Positions 12,333 through 22,821 of a stretch of DNA of 60,000 nucleotides are shown one piece after another. Source of the DNA: Polytrichum commune. Its lineage: Eukaryota > Streptophyta > Polytrichopsida > Polytrichales > Polytrichaceae. The notes beneath the pieces were generated by a model, which was not told the DNA's origin, searched no databases, and saw only the letters and a list, made by a program, of their open reading frames with translations. The stretch is taken from assembly GCA_950295325.1 (NCBI GenBank), contig OX485804.1:39930001-39990000 (forward strand), given 5' to 3'. Numbering within the stretch: the stretch's first letter is position 1; every line of letters begins with the position of its first letter. The position numbers and the translations under genes were made by a program.

Positions 12333-12899
12333 TGTTGCTTCAACGAGTCCAGGTTTGTTAAGTATAAATTACAGATTCCAGCTAGCTATTAGCTAACTTC
12401 GTCTAGCTAACTTTTCTCGCCCGGATTATGGCACTTAGTTTTAGCTACCTATTCTTTTGAGGCACTGGATTTTGCGTAGCTTTAACTAGTCGGAGCTTTT
12501 AGCTAGCTAAATAACTGCCCACTTAGTTAGTTGTCCAAGGTTTGGTATATTGTTAGCAATTGAAAGGAGATTCCAAACCATCAAAGCATGTCTCCTTTAG
12601 ATTACATTTCCAAAAATTGGAAGGAATGAAAATTTCATTCACAAATTACTAAAACCCGTTTGAGAAACCTAGTGTTCTGGTGGTGAAAAATATCAAAATC
12701 AATATGTATTCATTATGCAAAACTCTTCAGGTGTTGGTCTTAGCACCCTCTACGTTATCCTTCCCAAATATTTCCATGCTCGCATACTAACTTGGTTCAA
12801 CAATTGAATAATGTTATGAAAGGGATCTAAATGCGTGCCTCTAGCCGGTTATGTGAAAGCCCGGGCCTTGTTTCCAAGGTTCAGAGTGCCAAGTGGCTC

Positions 12900-13210
12900 C
12901 ACAACATTATCAACAAAACCACAAGATTCACAAGTTTTGAAGTATATGTTGTTGACACTACATCGTTTTGTCTCATTAGTGTGGGTGAAAAATTCATGTG
13001 TGTTGGGATTTAGTGTGACCAGATTAATTTCAAAATACTCACCCCTATTGACATTAGTAATTTTACAGTATATGCCTAACCTTGAATTTTCATCCAAATA
13101 TGCATATGAAAAAGCCCACACTAATGTTTGACACTTGGCCACTTCAAATTATAAAATAAAAAAAATAGTGTGGGTAATTGGGAACTAGTGTGGCCCACAC
13201 TAATCCGACA
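12900..13210 (-). repeat. Dispersed repeat, inverted partner of 14390-14620
   Basis: Read in reverse complement it gives AGTGTGGGC, a TTTTTCATATGCATATTTGG string, TGAAAATTCAAGG, GTAAAATTACTAATGT and TGGTCACACT. The plus strand at 14390-14620 shows the same order with CACATATTTGGGTGAAAATT and TAAATTTACTAATGTTAACC. The GTGTGGGCC/GGCCCACAC strings at the edges may be terminal repeats. No conserved frame. Confidence 0.55.
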
Positions 13211-13467
13211 AAAACAATATACATGGATGGAATTTACCAACGTTGAGATTCTCATATTCCATCCCCCAAGTCATCAATCATCGAAGTTTACTAATCCACC
13301 ATCGTTCTTCCCAAGAAAATCATCATGAAGATTTTGTTGAAGAAACCGAGGTCCTTATGATTTCGAGGTTTGCCATAAAGCAAGCACGTCCAGTCACGAG
13401 ATGCTCAATAAAAAAGCATGTGTCGTAACCAACATCCTCCGTGTATCTTATTCCAAATGTTTGCACC

Positions 13468-13815
13468 TAAGGTAGGCGTGCCTAATTCGGTTACTTATCT
13501 TCATCGGACGCCTACATTGGAGTGTTATATGGTTACGTGTGGTTTCAAGAACAAATACCAAAAAGATATGTGTTTGAAAGACATCGGAGTGTGTGTTGAA
13601 AAATATCGTATCCATCATAGGTTCAATAACCAACATTTTTTTTGGGGGGGGGGGGGAGGGGGCTTGTGTGACCATTACATGAGGACTAGCATCTTCACTT
13701 TGACCATATGGATACGATATTCATTTGTACTTCAAAATTATGAGGAAAGTGACCACTTTGGATTTGTTGACCATCTCACTACTAATTGTGTGCTTCTTAT
13801 TCTAGGAGAAGTGGG
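13468..13815 (+). mobile_element. Dispersed repeat, family 'AAGGTAGGCGTGCC', copy 2
   Basis: The best preserved left end of the family (AAGGTAGGCGTGCC), followed by TCGGACGCCTACATTGGAGT and ending with an ACCATCTCACTACTAAT string and GGAGAAGTGGGG. A guanine-rich run at 13644-13661 interrupts the usual GGAGGACCTATATGACC segment. A 137-codon frame crosses most of it but is not kept in other copies, so I do not treat it as a gene. Confidence 0.65.
13644..13661. repeat. Guanine homopolymer run
   Basis: About 13 G, one A, then 5 G. Another G run of about 11 lies at 13971-13981. Lengths of such runs are unreliable in assemblies. Confidence 0.9.
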
Positions 13816-14050
13816 GTTATCGGAAAAGTAAGGGCTTAAGACCCACCTACCATATGTTCCAAGGCAATTTAGGTTAATCATTGTCATATAATTAGTTTGT
13901 TCTCAAATTAGCTTAATATTAAATGTGGAATATTTTACTAGATTCTTGTTTCCTCCTACTCATTAAAAAGGGGGGGGGGGGTAAATGTTGCGTACTCAAG
14001 CAACATGAAGAGATCAAGATTGAGCTCGGATGAGACTAAACAACTTTCAT

Positions 14051-14080
14051 ATGTGTGTGTGTGTCTATATATATATATAT
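14051..14080. repeat. Compound microsatellite (TG)n-TC-(TA)n
   Basis: Same order of units as 3520-3552: TG repeat, then TC, then TA repeat. Confidence 0.9.
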
Positions 14081-14389
14081 TATTTTCCGCTTCGGTTTAT
14101 TGTGGTCACCCTCATGCCGTTTGGAAACATTGTCATAAAGAGCAGTTCCAAGCAAATGGTTTTTTTGGCTCATAAAAGGTATCAATATGTGAATTTTTGC
14201 CTATAGGAAGCTTCCGCCTAATTCAATTTTATTTATTAAAAGTTATGTCTTGACAACCATAAGGTTCATTAGTCCCATTTACTTATTGAGTGCACAACAA
14301 GACCACGAGTTAAAGTACTCCATCTTTTTCCTTGACAAAATAAATGGCAGTTCCATAAAGTGATGCCAGAGGGCCCTTTGACATGGAAC

Positions 14390-14620
14390 AACCCCGTAGT
14401 GTGGGCCACATCAACTCCCAATTACATACACTATGCTTTCTTATAATTTGAAATGGCCCACTGTAATTTCGAGTATGAAAAAGTTGGTATGGACTTTTTC
14501 GTACACATATTTGGGTGAAAATTTGAGGCAAGACAAGTACCGTAAATTTACTAATGTTAACCAAGGCAAGTACTATAAAATCAATGTGGACCACACTAAT
14601 TTCCCACCCACACTAATTAG
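14390..14620 (+). repeat. Dispersed repeat, partner of 12900-13210
   Basis: Plus-strand copy of the repeat described at 12900-13210, in opposite orientation about 1.2 kb away. Conserved blocks include GTATGAAAAAG, CACATATTTGGGTGAAAATT and ATCAATGTGGACCACACT. The two copies could form a large hairpin in a transcript spanning both. Confidence 0.55.
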
Positions 14621-15198
14621 AGAAGACAGTGGTTGTTGGGATGGGGGAAGCCCGCACACTATGGAAAGCCAAGGATTCAACAACCGAGGAGAAGTGATTA
14701 GTTAAGTGATTACAACTTAGCAGATCGAGCAGCACTTAATTAAGGGCGGGCTAGGTTGCTGCAAAGTGGCATGAGATCCAGGACTCAAACTGACAATTAG
14801 CTTCCAAAACAAAGAGGATTGGTTTCAGTGGCAGTCTCCTCAGGGTGGGGCTTAATTACCGTACCTTGATTCAAGGGATTCCATGCATCTTCTTAATTAA
14901 GGGAGTTTGTGCAAACAACTTAAGCCTGGATATTCTACTCTGTACCTATTCTGCCACGCCTATGCGCACATATATATATGTATATGGCACCAAGGAACTT
15001 ATAATTATGTTATTCTGTCGACAGTTCTTTGAATATCTGAAAGAAACACTACTAACTTTACTTGCATGACGAGTGCCTATGGGACGTGCTTACAATAGGC
15101 GAATGGCTTCAATAGCAGAATCATAAATTAAGACAACTACATGGTTTCTAATCGTGAATGGAAGGCCTTAAGTTATGGGTTTGAGTTGGGTTCCCATG
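14621..15198. other. Unassigned DNA
   Basis: No gene or element recognised. A 74-codon frame at 14845-15069 lacks recognisable motifs. TTAATTAA-containing strings recur near 14737, 14848 and 14893. Confidence 0.45.
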
Positions 15199-15248
15199 CC
15201 CCGAGCTAGATCACATCTTCATTCAGCTGGGCCCCGTCCTTCCCATGT

Positions 15249-15256
15249 CTCCTTCA
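15249..15256. repeat. Target site duplication CTCCTTCA, left copy
   Basis: Identical to 15483-15490 on the other side of the MITE. The opposite foldback arm carries the equivalent site once, next to a GCCCGG string, as expected of an unoccupied site. Confidence 0.85.
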
Positions 15257-15482
15257 CAGTCATCGGGGAGGTTTTTGAGCATAACCGGTTAAGATCCTAG
15301 GGTTTGCAAGTCCAACCGGTTACAAGTTGATATTCCCCGGTTTTCCTTTATTAAATTGGGGTATATTCTATAAATTCCTCTTAAATGATCGGTAATTTTC
15401 CTGCAGTCTTGAACTTCAACCGGTTATTTCTCAAACTCAACCGGTTCATTTGTAACTAACTGCCGGTTCTCCCCGATCATTG
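15257..15482 (-). mobile_element. hAT-like MITE, 'CCGGTT' family, with perfect 8 bp target duplication
   Basis: 226 bp starting CAGTCATCGGGGAGG and ending CTCCCCGATCATTG. It is flanked by CTCCTTCA on both sides (15249-15256 and 15483-15490). An 8 bp duplication and a CAGTS start fit hAT. The interior carries four or more CCGGTT motifs, GGGGTATATTCT and TTTCTCAAACTCAACCGGTT. Other copies are at 22822-23057, 42815-43258 (two), 43337-43716, 43722-43948, 49895-50093 (degraded) and a tandemly expanded piece at 31297-31640. Confidence 0.85.
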
Positions 15483-15933
15483 CTCCTTCACCGCCCGGTC
15501 TTCCTGTTTGAATATGCGTGGGAACTCCTCTGCATTGGGAACCAATGTGACAGTACATGGTTACTTAAGTCATTGAGCTCCTTTGGCATGTGAAGGAACT
15601 CCATCAATTAACGCAGGAATAATGAAAGTGATGTCAACTTGAATGTTTGTACTTTCGACCATGTGTTTGTCACATTGGTTCCCAACGAGGAGTTCCCATG
15701 CAAGTGCATATAGGAAGTCCGGGCAATGAAGGAAGCTTGGGAGGGGTGGGGTCTTGCCAAATGAAGATGTGATCTAGCCTGGGCGTTTCCTATTATCCGT
15801 TCTCTTTTAAATATATGGACTTCAAGAATACAATATACTCAATAGCTTTTGTATGATGAAAATTGATTTTAAAGTCTAAGAAGCCGAAAAGGCTAATGGG
15901 ACTGAAAGTACATCATGATGGTTTCAAGCCAGC

Positions 15934-16060
15934 TAAGGGTGAGTTTCCATGTGGGCTGCTCGTCCACCATATTGTAGGTTGAAATGTAGATTCCGTCAAG
16001 TGGCATCTACATTCCCACTCGAATCTGGTGGGCGAGCTACCTACATGGAAACTCACCATA
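15934..16060. mobile_element. Small foldback, family 'TAAGGGTGAGTTTCCATG', copy 1
   Basis: The left end TAAGGGTGAGTTTCCATG and the right end CCTACATGGAAACTCACC are inverted repeats. Just inside, GCTCGTCCACCA pairs with TGGTGGGCGAGC. At about 125 bp it is nearly all arm. Longer copies are at 44802-45196, 51426-51724 and 51722-52133. The TAAGG start fits the hAT end pattern. Confidence 0.7.
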
Positions 16061-17845
16061 TTTCTCTAGAGCATTGGAATGTGGTAGCCTACGTGAAATA
16101 GAGGCTATTGTCAGCTTGATGCTCTAATTGAAAGAAAGACTTGAGGCTCTCTGAAATTACATTCTCACATAGTGATAGAAATTTATCTTTGATGGGCCTA
16201 GACCCAGAAGGACATAATAACTTATATACAAGGACAGAGGCTTTATGTGGTCACTTAGTAAGTTCTTAATTGAACACCTATATATGAGTGGTAGTTGACA
16301 ACACTTGTAAATATAAACAGATAGCAAAGTGACGTGCGTTACCCTGAGATTGGACTATGTTCTCAACATCCATGAACAATCTTGGGTTTAGTTTGTTGAT
16401 ACAATTGCGAGGGACTTTCTGATCGCCTGAGAAGAAAAAGAATCATCACTTGGACACCTTGTAGTTTTGCATTTCCACTTTAATTCTGGAATTTGAGAGG
16501 ACAATCTTCGTGATTCTCAAATGCCATCCAAATAAGACGATTTCCGGGCCTATCCAACGGTCAAGATTGTTTGTAAACTCTTGGAAGTGCCCATTATGGT
16601 CACATGCCTAATAGGATTGGTTTCTCTCACCTTTTCATCATCGAGAGGCACCATTTCCCTATTACATGACCTATTGGGTAGAGTGGCGCTAGGAATTGTT
16701 GCTCACGAATGTACTCTCATCCATCTAGTTAGAACACATGCCCGCTTTAGGGCTGGGGTGAACCAACCCGTACATTGGTTTCTTGGAGGCAAGGGTTTAA
16801 GCGTCCAATCAGGAACGAGTATATGGGTTGATTCGCCCAAATCCCCGCTTTAGGTTGTGGTTGATTTAGCTCAATTGTGTCCTTTCATATAATATGGGGA
16901 CATGGAAGCTAACTCTTGTGTCAAAAGAAGCACTTTACTTTGTATTTTATTGTTTCTTAAATAAATAGCCCTTATTGAACTAGCTTTACTCTCCTCATGA
17001 TTGTATTTTTTCTTCCTTTCAAACTATGTTATACGTAAGTTAGTTTCAACGAGCCTTGGGATACAATATCATTGAATAACACCTAGGCATTGATTATTTG
17101 TGAATATGTGTAATCAAGATTTTATACATGTGATTTTTGTCATACCAGGATGTAAAATTTAGCTTTCAACCAAATGGATGTAATCTTTGAATGGTTTGTA
17201 AAAACCTTCTCTAAGCTACAAAGAACATAAAGTTAAATATAAAGTAACCAGATCAAATAAAAGTCTCAAAATCAACTTAATGTCTTTTTTTGCTGACATG
17301 AAAGAGAGCATGTCCATCCTTGAACTTATTACATGACTTGTCTGGGTTCGATCCCATGTGAGAACACTTGGGACCTGAGTATTTCTTGTCCTTTGGATTG
17401 CAACATGTCTTGAAAGTTTTGGATCCCCTTTGTTCTCTGCTTCACCTCCGATTATGCTATTTGTCTTCTTATCGTGTTGTAGTATTGAACATGTTCAATG
17501 GTGCATGTCCCAAGTAGAGTTCATCGGAGCAATAGGATGAGGATCGATTTTTTGATGATTTTTTGGTTGCATACCATTCATGTGCAGATTCCCTTCATGG
17601 TGAAATGTCGCACCAAGCTTATGGGGTTCCATACTCAAGTATTGCATTGTTTGTCCAAGGAGAATTGCTATTGGCATGTCCTCCTAGTTTGGCTTCATAT
17701 TCAACAATTAAAGTTGTGTTTGTGTGTGTGGGTGGGGGGCTAACAATTATGTCTTAGCCCATGCCCATATTGGGCTTGTAGTTTGGCCCCCAATAGGTGC
17801 AAGGTTGACTCCCTCCTCGTTGGTGGTTTCAAGTCGATACCCCCT
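16061..17845. other. Unassigned DNA
   Basis: No gene recognised. A 90-codon plus-strand frame at 16581-16853 and overlapping frames at 17495-17912 show no family motifs. A GGGTTCGATCCC string at about 17344 looks like a tRNA B box but has no tRNA around it. Confidence 0.45.
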
Positions 17846-18152
17846 CACTACACAAAATATGATATTTAGTGTTAGATACACTAAATACGAACACTACACT
17901 AAATATCATTAACCCTATGAAAGTAAGTAACAATAAATGTAAACTCAAACACTAAATACCATCTATGGTAATATGTGAAAGTTACATGCACGAATTTAGT
18001 GTTTAGTAGGAAAGAGGTGGCAACAAGGAAGGCAGTGGCGGCGCATTTATGTCTAACACTAATTATCAAAGAATTGAAAATTAGTGTTGAGCAAAGTAGG
18101 GTGGTAAAACACTAAATATAATCAAACACTAAATATCATATTTGGTGTAGTG
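17846..18152. mobile_element. CACTA-ended MITE
   Basis: 307 bp beginning CACTACACAAAATATGATAT and ending ATATCATATTTGGTGTAGTG, inverted repeats of 28 bp with one mismatch. The subterminal motif TTTAGTGTT/AACACTAAAT is repeated many times inside in both orientations, as in CACTA (En/Spm) elements whose subterminal repeats bind transposase. There is no coding capacity. The expected 3 bp duplication is not seen (CCT versus GTC), so the flanks may have changed. Confidence 0.75.
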
Positions 18153-18435
18153 GTCATGGTTTTTGGCACTTAGATGTTTGTGACTCACAACTTACTCCAG
18201 CCCACTTTATTGATCGAAATGCACATGAGATAGAATAAAATCACACATGGAATTTTTTTCAACAAAAAAGGGACTTTCATGAAGGCACGTAATTAGCCCT
18301 TGCATGGTGATGATAGTGGATTTGCACTTTCACTTATTGGAGGGGTGGAGGGGTGCCCCCTCCTTCATATGTTCATATGGAAGGTGAACTCTTAGGCTTC
18401 CACCCAAGGCCAAACTCACGGCAAAATGGGAGTTT
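18153..18435. other. Unassigned DNA
   Basis: No feature recognised. Confidence 0.4.
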
Positions 18436-19115
18436 ATGGACCATCCATCACCAGAGTTCGGGAAGTTTTTGAAGCCTTAGTGGCTAATTGCCGGTAGTTG
18501 CTATGAAGGGTCGGAATTTTTCCAGTTTACATCGGCAAGAGCCGGTCTTTTGTAAAATCAATCGGCCAATTGCCTATATTTTCATATTTTCATTGGCCAA
18601 TATCCGATTAAATGGAATTCATATCGGCACTAATTGTTTTAAAAATGTATGAAAAGTTATTAGAAATCATTTCTTAGTATAAAATATTGAATAAGTGAAA
18701 AGAAAGGCATGTTCAAAACTTCAAATTTGAAGAGTTAATATCCTTGGCAGGAATTGAACCTAGCAATGCCTTCACTGCTTGAAGGCCAAGGGTCCCCCAA
18801 TTCTTCATAGAAGCAATTGGATTTGGTCATGGAAAGGTTGCATAATTCAAAAAGTTTAAGGTTTAGGGTAGTTCCTCAAGTGCATCATCAGATGCCTCAG
18901 ACAAATAGCGCTTTGGATGCTTCCGGCTGAAATCCAGTAACTCACAAGAAGAATTGGCTACATTTCCGGGACATTTTATGGTCCATCGGCTAATTGCCGG
19001 AGGATTGAAATTACAGTAAGATTGCCATCCGATGGTTGGAAATTTGGACCGGCCATGAGGGGAAATCCATCGGCTGATAATGAACTAGCCGTCGGTTTTC
19101 CCCGAACATAGTCCA
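18436..19115. repeat. CGGC/GCCG-rich repeat, possible degraded TIR element
   Basis: GGCTAATTGCCGG occurs at about 18482 and again at about 18988 in direct orientation. ATCGGC/GCCGAT-type strings recur throughout, unlike the flanks. The ends pair weakly (AGAGTTCGGGAAGTTTTT against a reverse-complement right end containing TGTTCGGGGAAAA). It could be one old element of about 680 bp; boundaries are uncertain. Confidence 0.35.
18737..18815 (-). repeat. tRNA-like/SINE-like trace
   Basis: On the minus strand CTAGGTTCAATTCCTGCC resembles a pol III B box, preceded by GCCTTCAAGCAGTGAAGGC, which could be a worn A-box region or simply a hairpin. No complete cloverleaf can be drawn and no poly(A)-like tail is seen. 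It could equally be chance. Confidence 0.2.
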
Positions 19116-21858
19116 TCACACCTCTTTCCGACTTTGTTTTGCACATGTACGAGGAAATTCACAAATTAGGATGCTTCCAAAATGAAACCGATTTGTCTCA
19201 TTAAAGTGTTACATTGCTAGAATCTCTTAAAATTCTTGCCACTTGCTACCTAAAGGCGCTACTAGAGTTTCCCCATAAATGGGGCCTAGGATGGCCATGC
19301 ATATTTTTGGCTTCACCTAATTCACCTAAAAATGCTAGCCACTAGTGCAATGTGTGGGGCCCTAAAGTGTCATGTTCCCCCTCATCGGCCAAATTAAACC
19401 ACAAGTAAACATGTTGGCATGTTGGCATGTTGGTCATTTGCCCGTCCCATGCTAATCCCAATGCCCCCCACCGGGGTGTGTGCTAACTTCCCCATCTACC
19501 ACATGTTAAAGGTGGCACTTGGCTCTTATCCATTGCATCGCGCTATTGTTGTTGTCTACAATGCGGGAATGCCTAGTTGTACTTGACAAATCGGAGGTGC
19601 GTATCCACACATGGATATGTTGTAAGAACATGGAAGGAGCGCATCCTTCTCACATGTTTGTTGAGGTAGGTGGAGCTATTTAGGGAGCCAAATGGAGGAT
19701 ATGGCATGTGTTGAGTTTGGACGATTGGTGTCTACCTTCCAATTCGTCTCCCCTCCACGATCACTTTTGTCATCTCCATCTCACTCTTTTTGATCCGATG
19801 TGTCAAGTTCAATATGTAGTTGATGTATGTCATCCAATGTTTTATTTTTTATTTTTCGGTATAAGCCATACGTCTTCCCAATCTTCACAACTTTTGAGCA
19901 GGTTGTCCAATCCCTTTAGGAAGCATATATGTGAAGTGCCCATTCTTGGCTCCTCGCCTAAGCACACACCACTCAAATATAGGCATACATGTAATACAAG
20001 TAACTGGACTAGACATGCTTACCTTATGTTGGATTTAGGACACACTTCCATGTGCCAATGAAGTTAGTGAAATCCACTAGATAACAAATTCGGGACCCCC
20101 CCCCCCCTCCACATGGAAGAGTGTGCGCTACTTTTTTGTGGAAAACAAATATTAAAGGTTGGTATGAATGTAAGGGGAAGTTGAAGTTTAAGGAGGGGAT
20201 TTTGACCCTCTCTTCATTCCAAAACCCGGAAATTCACTTGCATTTGAGCATAAGAAACTTGATTTCCATACGCTTTCCATAAAATTGTTGGTATGCACCC
20301 AATAATTCTCATATTTCACACTATTTTTCCCATGGTGACATACTATTATTCTTATTCAAATATTACCCGAAGTTTTCATACTTTTGGCTTTATATTCATA
20401 TTCCTACAACCTCCACATATTAAATGCAATAAATCTAGTCATGCAACCTACAAAACTGGGTGATTGTGAAGACAACCACACTCCAACTTACAAGTCGGAC
20501 ACGATGAATCTCTCTCTCTCTCACTCACTCTTTCACACATGTTGACCTAGCTACTCCACATGAAGGTGCTCCACCAACAAGATGCTTGAAAATAATTGAT
20601 GAAAACTTTGGCAATGTCACCGAACTCTCTATTGCATTGTTGGAACATGGAAGTGTGCCTCAACACCGATCCACCTTAACATACACACCCTGGGTTGAAC
20701 CTGTGTGGGCCAAAAGTGGCGTTTGGGTCAAAAGCAAGGTTGGCACGACATGATTATTTACAGTTGAGTATTTCATAGTCTTTTAAAAAATAAAAAATAC
20801 AATCATTTGAGGTCAAGCAAAATCCGGTTTTATTTGGTTTTATTGCAAATTAGTTGAGATTATAAGACAAAGGGCCCAATGTCCGCCAATGGCGGTGTTG
20901 AGTGCCAAGTGCCGAGTGCCGAATGTTGGAATAAAACCATGGTTTTCTTTGCATGATTGGGTTTTTGCATTAAAACCAAAAACCTAATGCATTGGCTGGA
21001 AAAAACTGGGTTTTCTCCACCCTTGGTCAAAAGTGGTGTGTCTGCCACAGTTATGGACCCCACGCACCTCATCTCATAGCATGAGCTCTCTCTCTCTCTC
21101 TCTCTCTCCACATAACTTACTACACTCTAACCTTGTTAATACGATACCCTCGATATTGCAACACATGTTTGCACGACCAAACTTCTTAGTCCAAAATTCC
21201 CTCTTTTATACAACTACAACTCTCGATAATGCGACATTTAGAATCTCCGTTTTGTCGTATTAAAGAGGTAGTTAATGCTAACGTTCCTTTCATCTATGTT
21301 ATGTACATCTATAATGCATCCATTTTCACTTGGGAACTACTTGGGAACTTCACCTATTATTGGGAACGTAACGATAATTAAGGTTACTAGTGTAGAATGG
21401 ACATGGTTAGGGTTAGAGTGGCCACATGCCTGGTATGTGGCCTTGTACATGGGTGATATAGCATCACCAGTATCTTGATGCTAAACGTCATGCATCATTA
21501 CTGTCTAGTTTCTTATTAGAGAACTCTTTATATTTCGGTGTCAATAAATCATTAGTTTCATAATTTAATAGGGGATTTAGATAAGATGACAGTCGCTAAC
21601 TTGGGTAGGCAACACCAAAAATCTTGTGAACTCCTATTTCAAGAGTTCTTAAGAACATTTGTATTTGTTTGGAGCCATGAGTTATTACTTCATACCATCT
21701 ACATTGCTTAAACTCATCATATATATTTTTGAAGCCCATGTTACATATGTTTTCGTATCCCCTCAATAATACGACAACTTCACGCCATTTGTCATATCAA
21801 GGAGAAGACGACACCTCGAGAATACGACTTTTTTGTGTGTTTCCCAAACGTGTCATAC
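19116..21858. other. Unassigned DNA with CT repeats
   Basis: No gene recognised; a 117-codon plus-strand frame at 19708-20061 has no motif I know. A cytosine run lies at 20097-20107, CT repeats at about 20512-20522 and 21086-21108. A(T)ACGA(C/T) strings in the style 'TTAATACGATACCCTCGATA' cluster at 21136-21260 and 21755-21830, and an eroded relative follows the MITE at 24456-24550; they may be ends or pieces of an unidentified repeat. Confidence 0.4.
21086..21108. repeat. (CT)n microsatellite
   Basis: About 11 CT units without interruption. Confidence 0.95.
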
Positions 21859-22211
21859 TAAGGTAGGGGTGGCTATTTCCGTCCAAATTTCAGATGTGCC
21901 TAGTTGGGATGCTGAAACTATTTTTTTATAAATTTTGAGCGCTCCGCAAAGCTGGTGCAAGAGCAACTATGAAAAAATCAAAAATTTCCAGCATGTTTAT
22001 GATTTCCTACAAAATTTTAAAGGAAACCTTGTAGAGTGACCAACACTCGCACATAGGGTACGTGGTATATCCACAGGGTGGATTTCTAAAACCGACCGTT
22101 GGCAGCCAATGAAATGCTGGCAGCATTGTGAACGGTAAAAGCACCTAAAAAGGTGCTTCCGACATAGGGGTCGACTTTAGGACCCGCACGGAAATTGCCA
22201 CCCCTACCTTA
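21859..22211. mobile_element. TIR element 'TAAGGTAGGGGTGGC'
   Basis: About 353 bp starting TAAGGTAGGGGTGGCTATTT and ending AAATTGCCACCCCTACCTTA; the inverted repeats run about 25 bp with few mismatches. The TAAGG start fits the hAT end pattern. No coding content. It abuts the next element directly, its last bases overlapping the TAAGGGCC start, so one probably inserted at the border of the other. Confidence 0.75.
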
Positions 22212-22806
22212 AGGGCCACTTCACACATGAGCCAAGAGCCGTGACCTTGTAATGGTGAGGACCCTTGACTCTCATCCAAAAAGGCCGTACCATGGGTGTT
22301 GGGAAAGCCATTTTATGTAGTCTTGGGCCCCCAAGCATAGTGTGATGTGAGAATGAACCATGTTGCGGGACCATTGCATATTTTGTTGGCGGAAAAAGAG
22401 GGGAGGATTTGGTTTAATATAATATGTCTCAAACTTTATCAATTTAAGAGAACTACTTAGTGGTGTTTGTATGTCCTCGAATCTATGTTGGAATCCGTTA
22501 TGGAATATGCCCTGAAATTAATTTTGCTGGAAAATATATTAAAAAAATAACGGTCTCCCGGAATTTGCGTCAGGCCCACCTCTTGGAGGTGGGTCTGACG
22601 CAAATTCCGGTAGACCATGCACCCTTATCCACAACCTACCATGTAGGATTCCATGTAGACTTTTCATCCACAAACTTGTCTTTGGACCTTTAGGCCTTCA
22701 CCTCCTAGTGCGAAGTGAACTTGGACGGTCTACGCCTTCTCGACCAACGAGAGCTCTTACATTGCCAATGGTCAGGGGCCTCCAGCCTTGTGTGTGAAGT
22801 GGCCCT
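22212..22806 (+). mobile_element. hAT-like MITE, family 'AGGGCCACTTCACACA', copy 3, with internal palindrome
   Basis: Exact 16 bp inverted ends AGGGCCACTTCACACA and TGTGTGAAGTGGCCCT. The order of internal blocks follows copy 1 (CCAAGAGCCGTGACC, CACCAACGAGAG-like, CCTTGTGTGTGAAG), but the copy is about 95 bp longer. Part of the excess is a near-perfect palindrome at 22551-22616 that is absent from the other copies. Confidence 0.8.
22551..22616. repeat. Near-perfect palindrome inside the MITE
   Basis: Left arm GGTCTCCCGGAATTTGCGTC then AGGCCCACCTC; the right arm returns as GAGGTGGGTCTGACGCAAAT then TCCGGTAGACC. Arms of about 31 bp with two or three mismatches around a loop of about 3 bases. 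In copy 1 (about 7678-7725) the left arm is present once, followed by unrelated sequence. Confidence 0.85.
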
Positions 22807-22821
22807 AAAGAGGGAGAACAA

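Larger units (their letters stand above)
11773..12543. mobile_element. TIR element carrying a glutamate-rich frame
   Basis: About 770 bp bounded by ACCTTGGACAACTAGCTAAC on the left and TTAGTTAGTTGTCCAAGGT on the right, inverted repeats of about 18 bp. GCTAGCTA-type strings recur inside, mostly toward both ends, so the subterminal regions are repetitive as in many DNA transposons. It interrupts the second unit of a tandem duplication, which supports insertion. A minus-strand 115-codon frame occupies the centre. No transposase motif is seen, target duplication is unclear, and superfamily is unassigned. Confidence 0.6.
11519..12754 (+). mobile_element. Possible third copy of the 'GGTAGAGGGTGCTTAAACCA' TIR family, interrupted
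   Basis: Left end AAGGTAGGGGGTGCTTAAAC and right end GTGTTGGTCTTAGCACCCTC match the inverted ends of the elements at 28679-29411 and 33435-34026. The interior does not clearly match those copies; it holds the 185 bp tandem duplication and the 770 bp insertion. It may be a different subfamily that shares ends. Confidence 0.4.
15199..15784. mobile_element. Foldback element, interrupted by a hAT-like MITE
   Basis: The left arm begins GAGCTAGATCACATCTTCAT; the right end read in reverse gives GGCTAGATCACATCTTCAT. The arms continue through a CTTCCTTCA-like site, GCCCGG, TCTTCCTG and GGGAACTCCTC to TGGGAACCAATGTGACA at about 15537-15553 and its inverse at 15669-15685. Once the 234 bp inserted in the left arm are removed, each arm is about 120 bp around a loop of about 110 bp. 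No coding content. The innermost pair (15516-15701) is best conserved. Confidence 0.7.

Noticed and set aside
13418-13831. 137-codon plus-strand frame
   Set aside because: Lies within a dispersed repeat and crosses a G homopolymer; not conserved in other copies.
17341-17360. GGGTTCGATCCC resembling a tRNA T-arm
   Set aside because: No anticodon arm, D-arm or acceptor pairing can be drawn around it.
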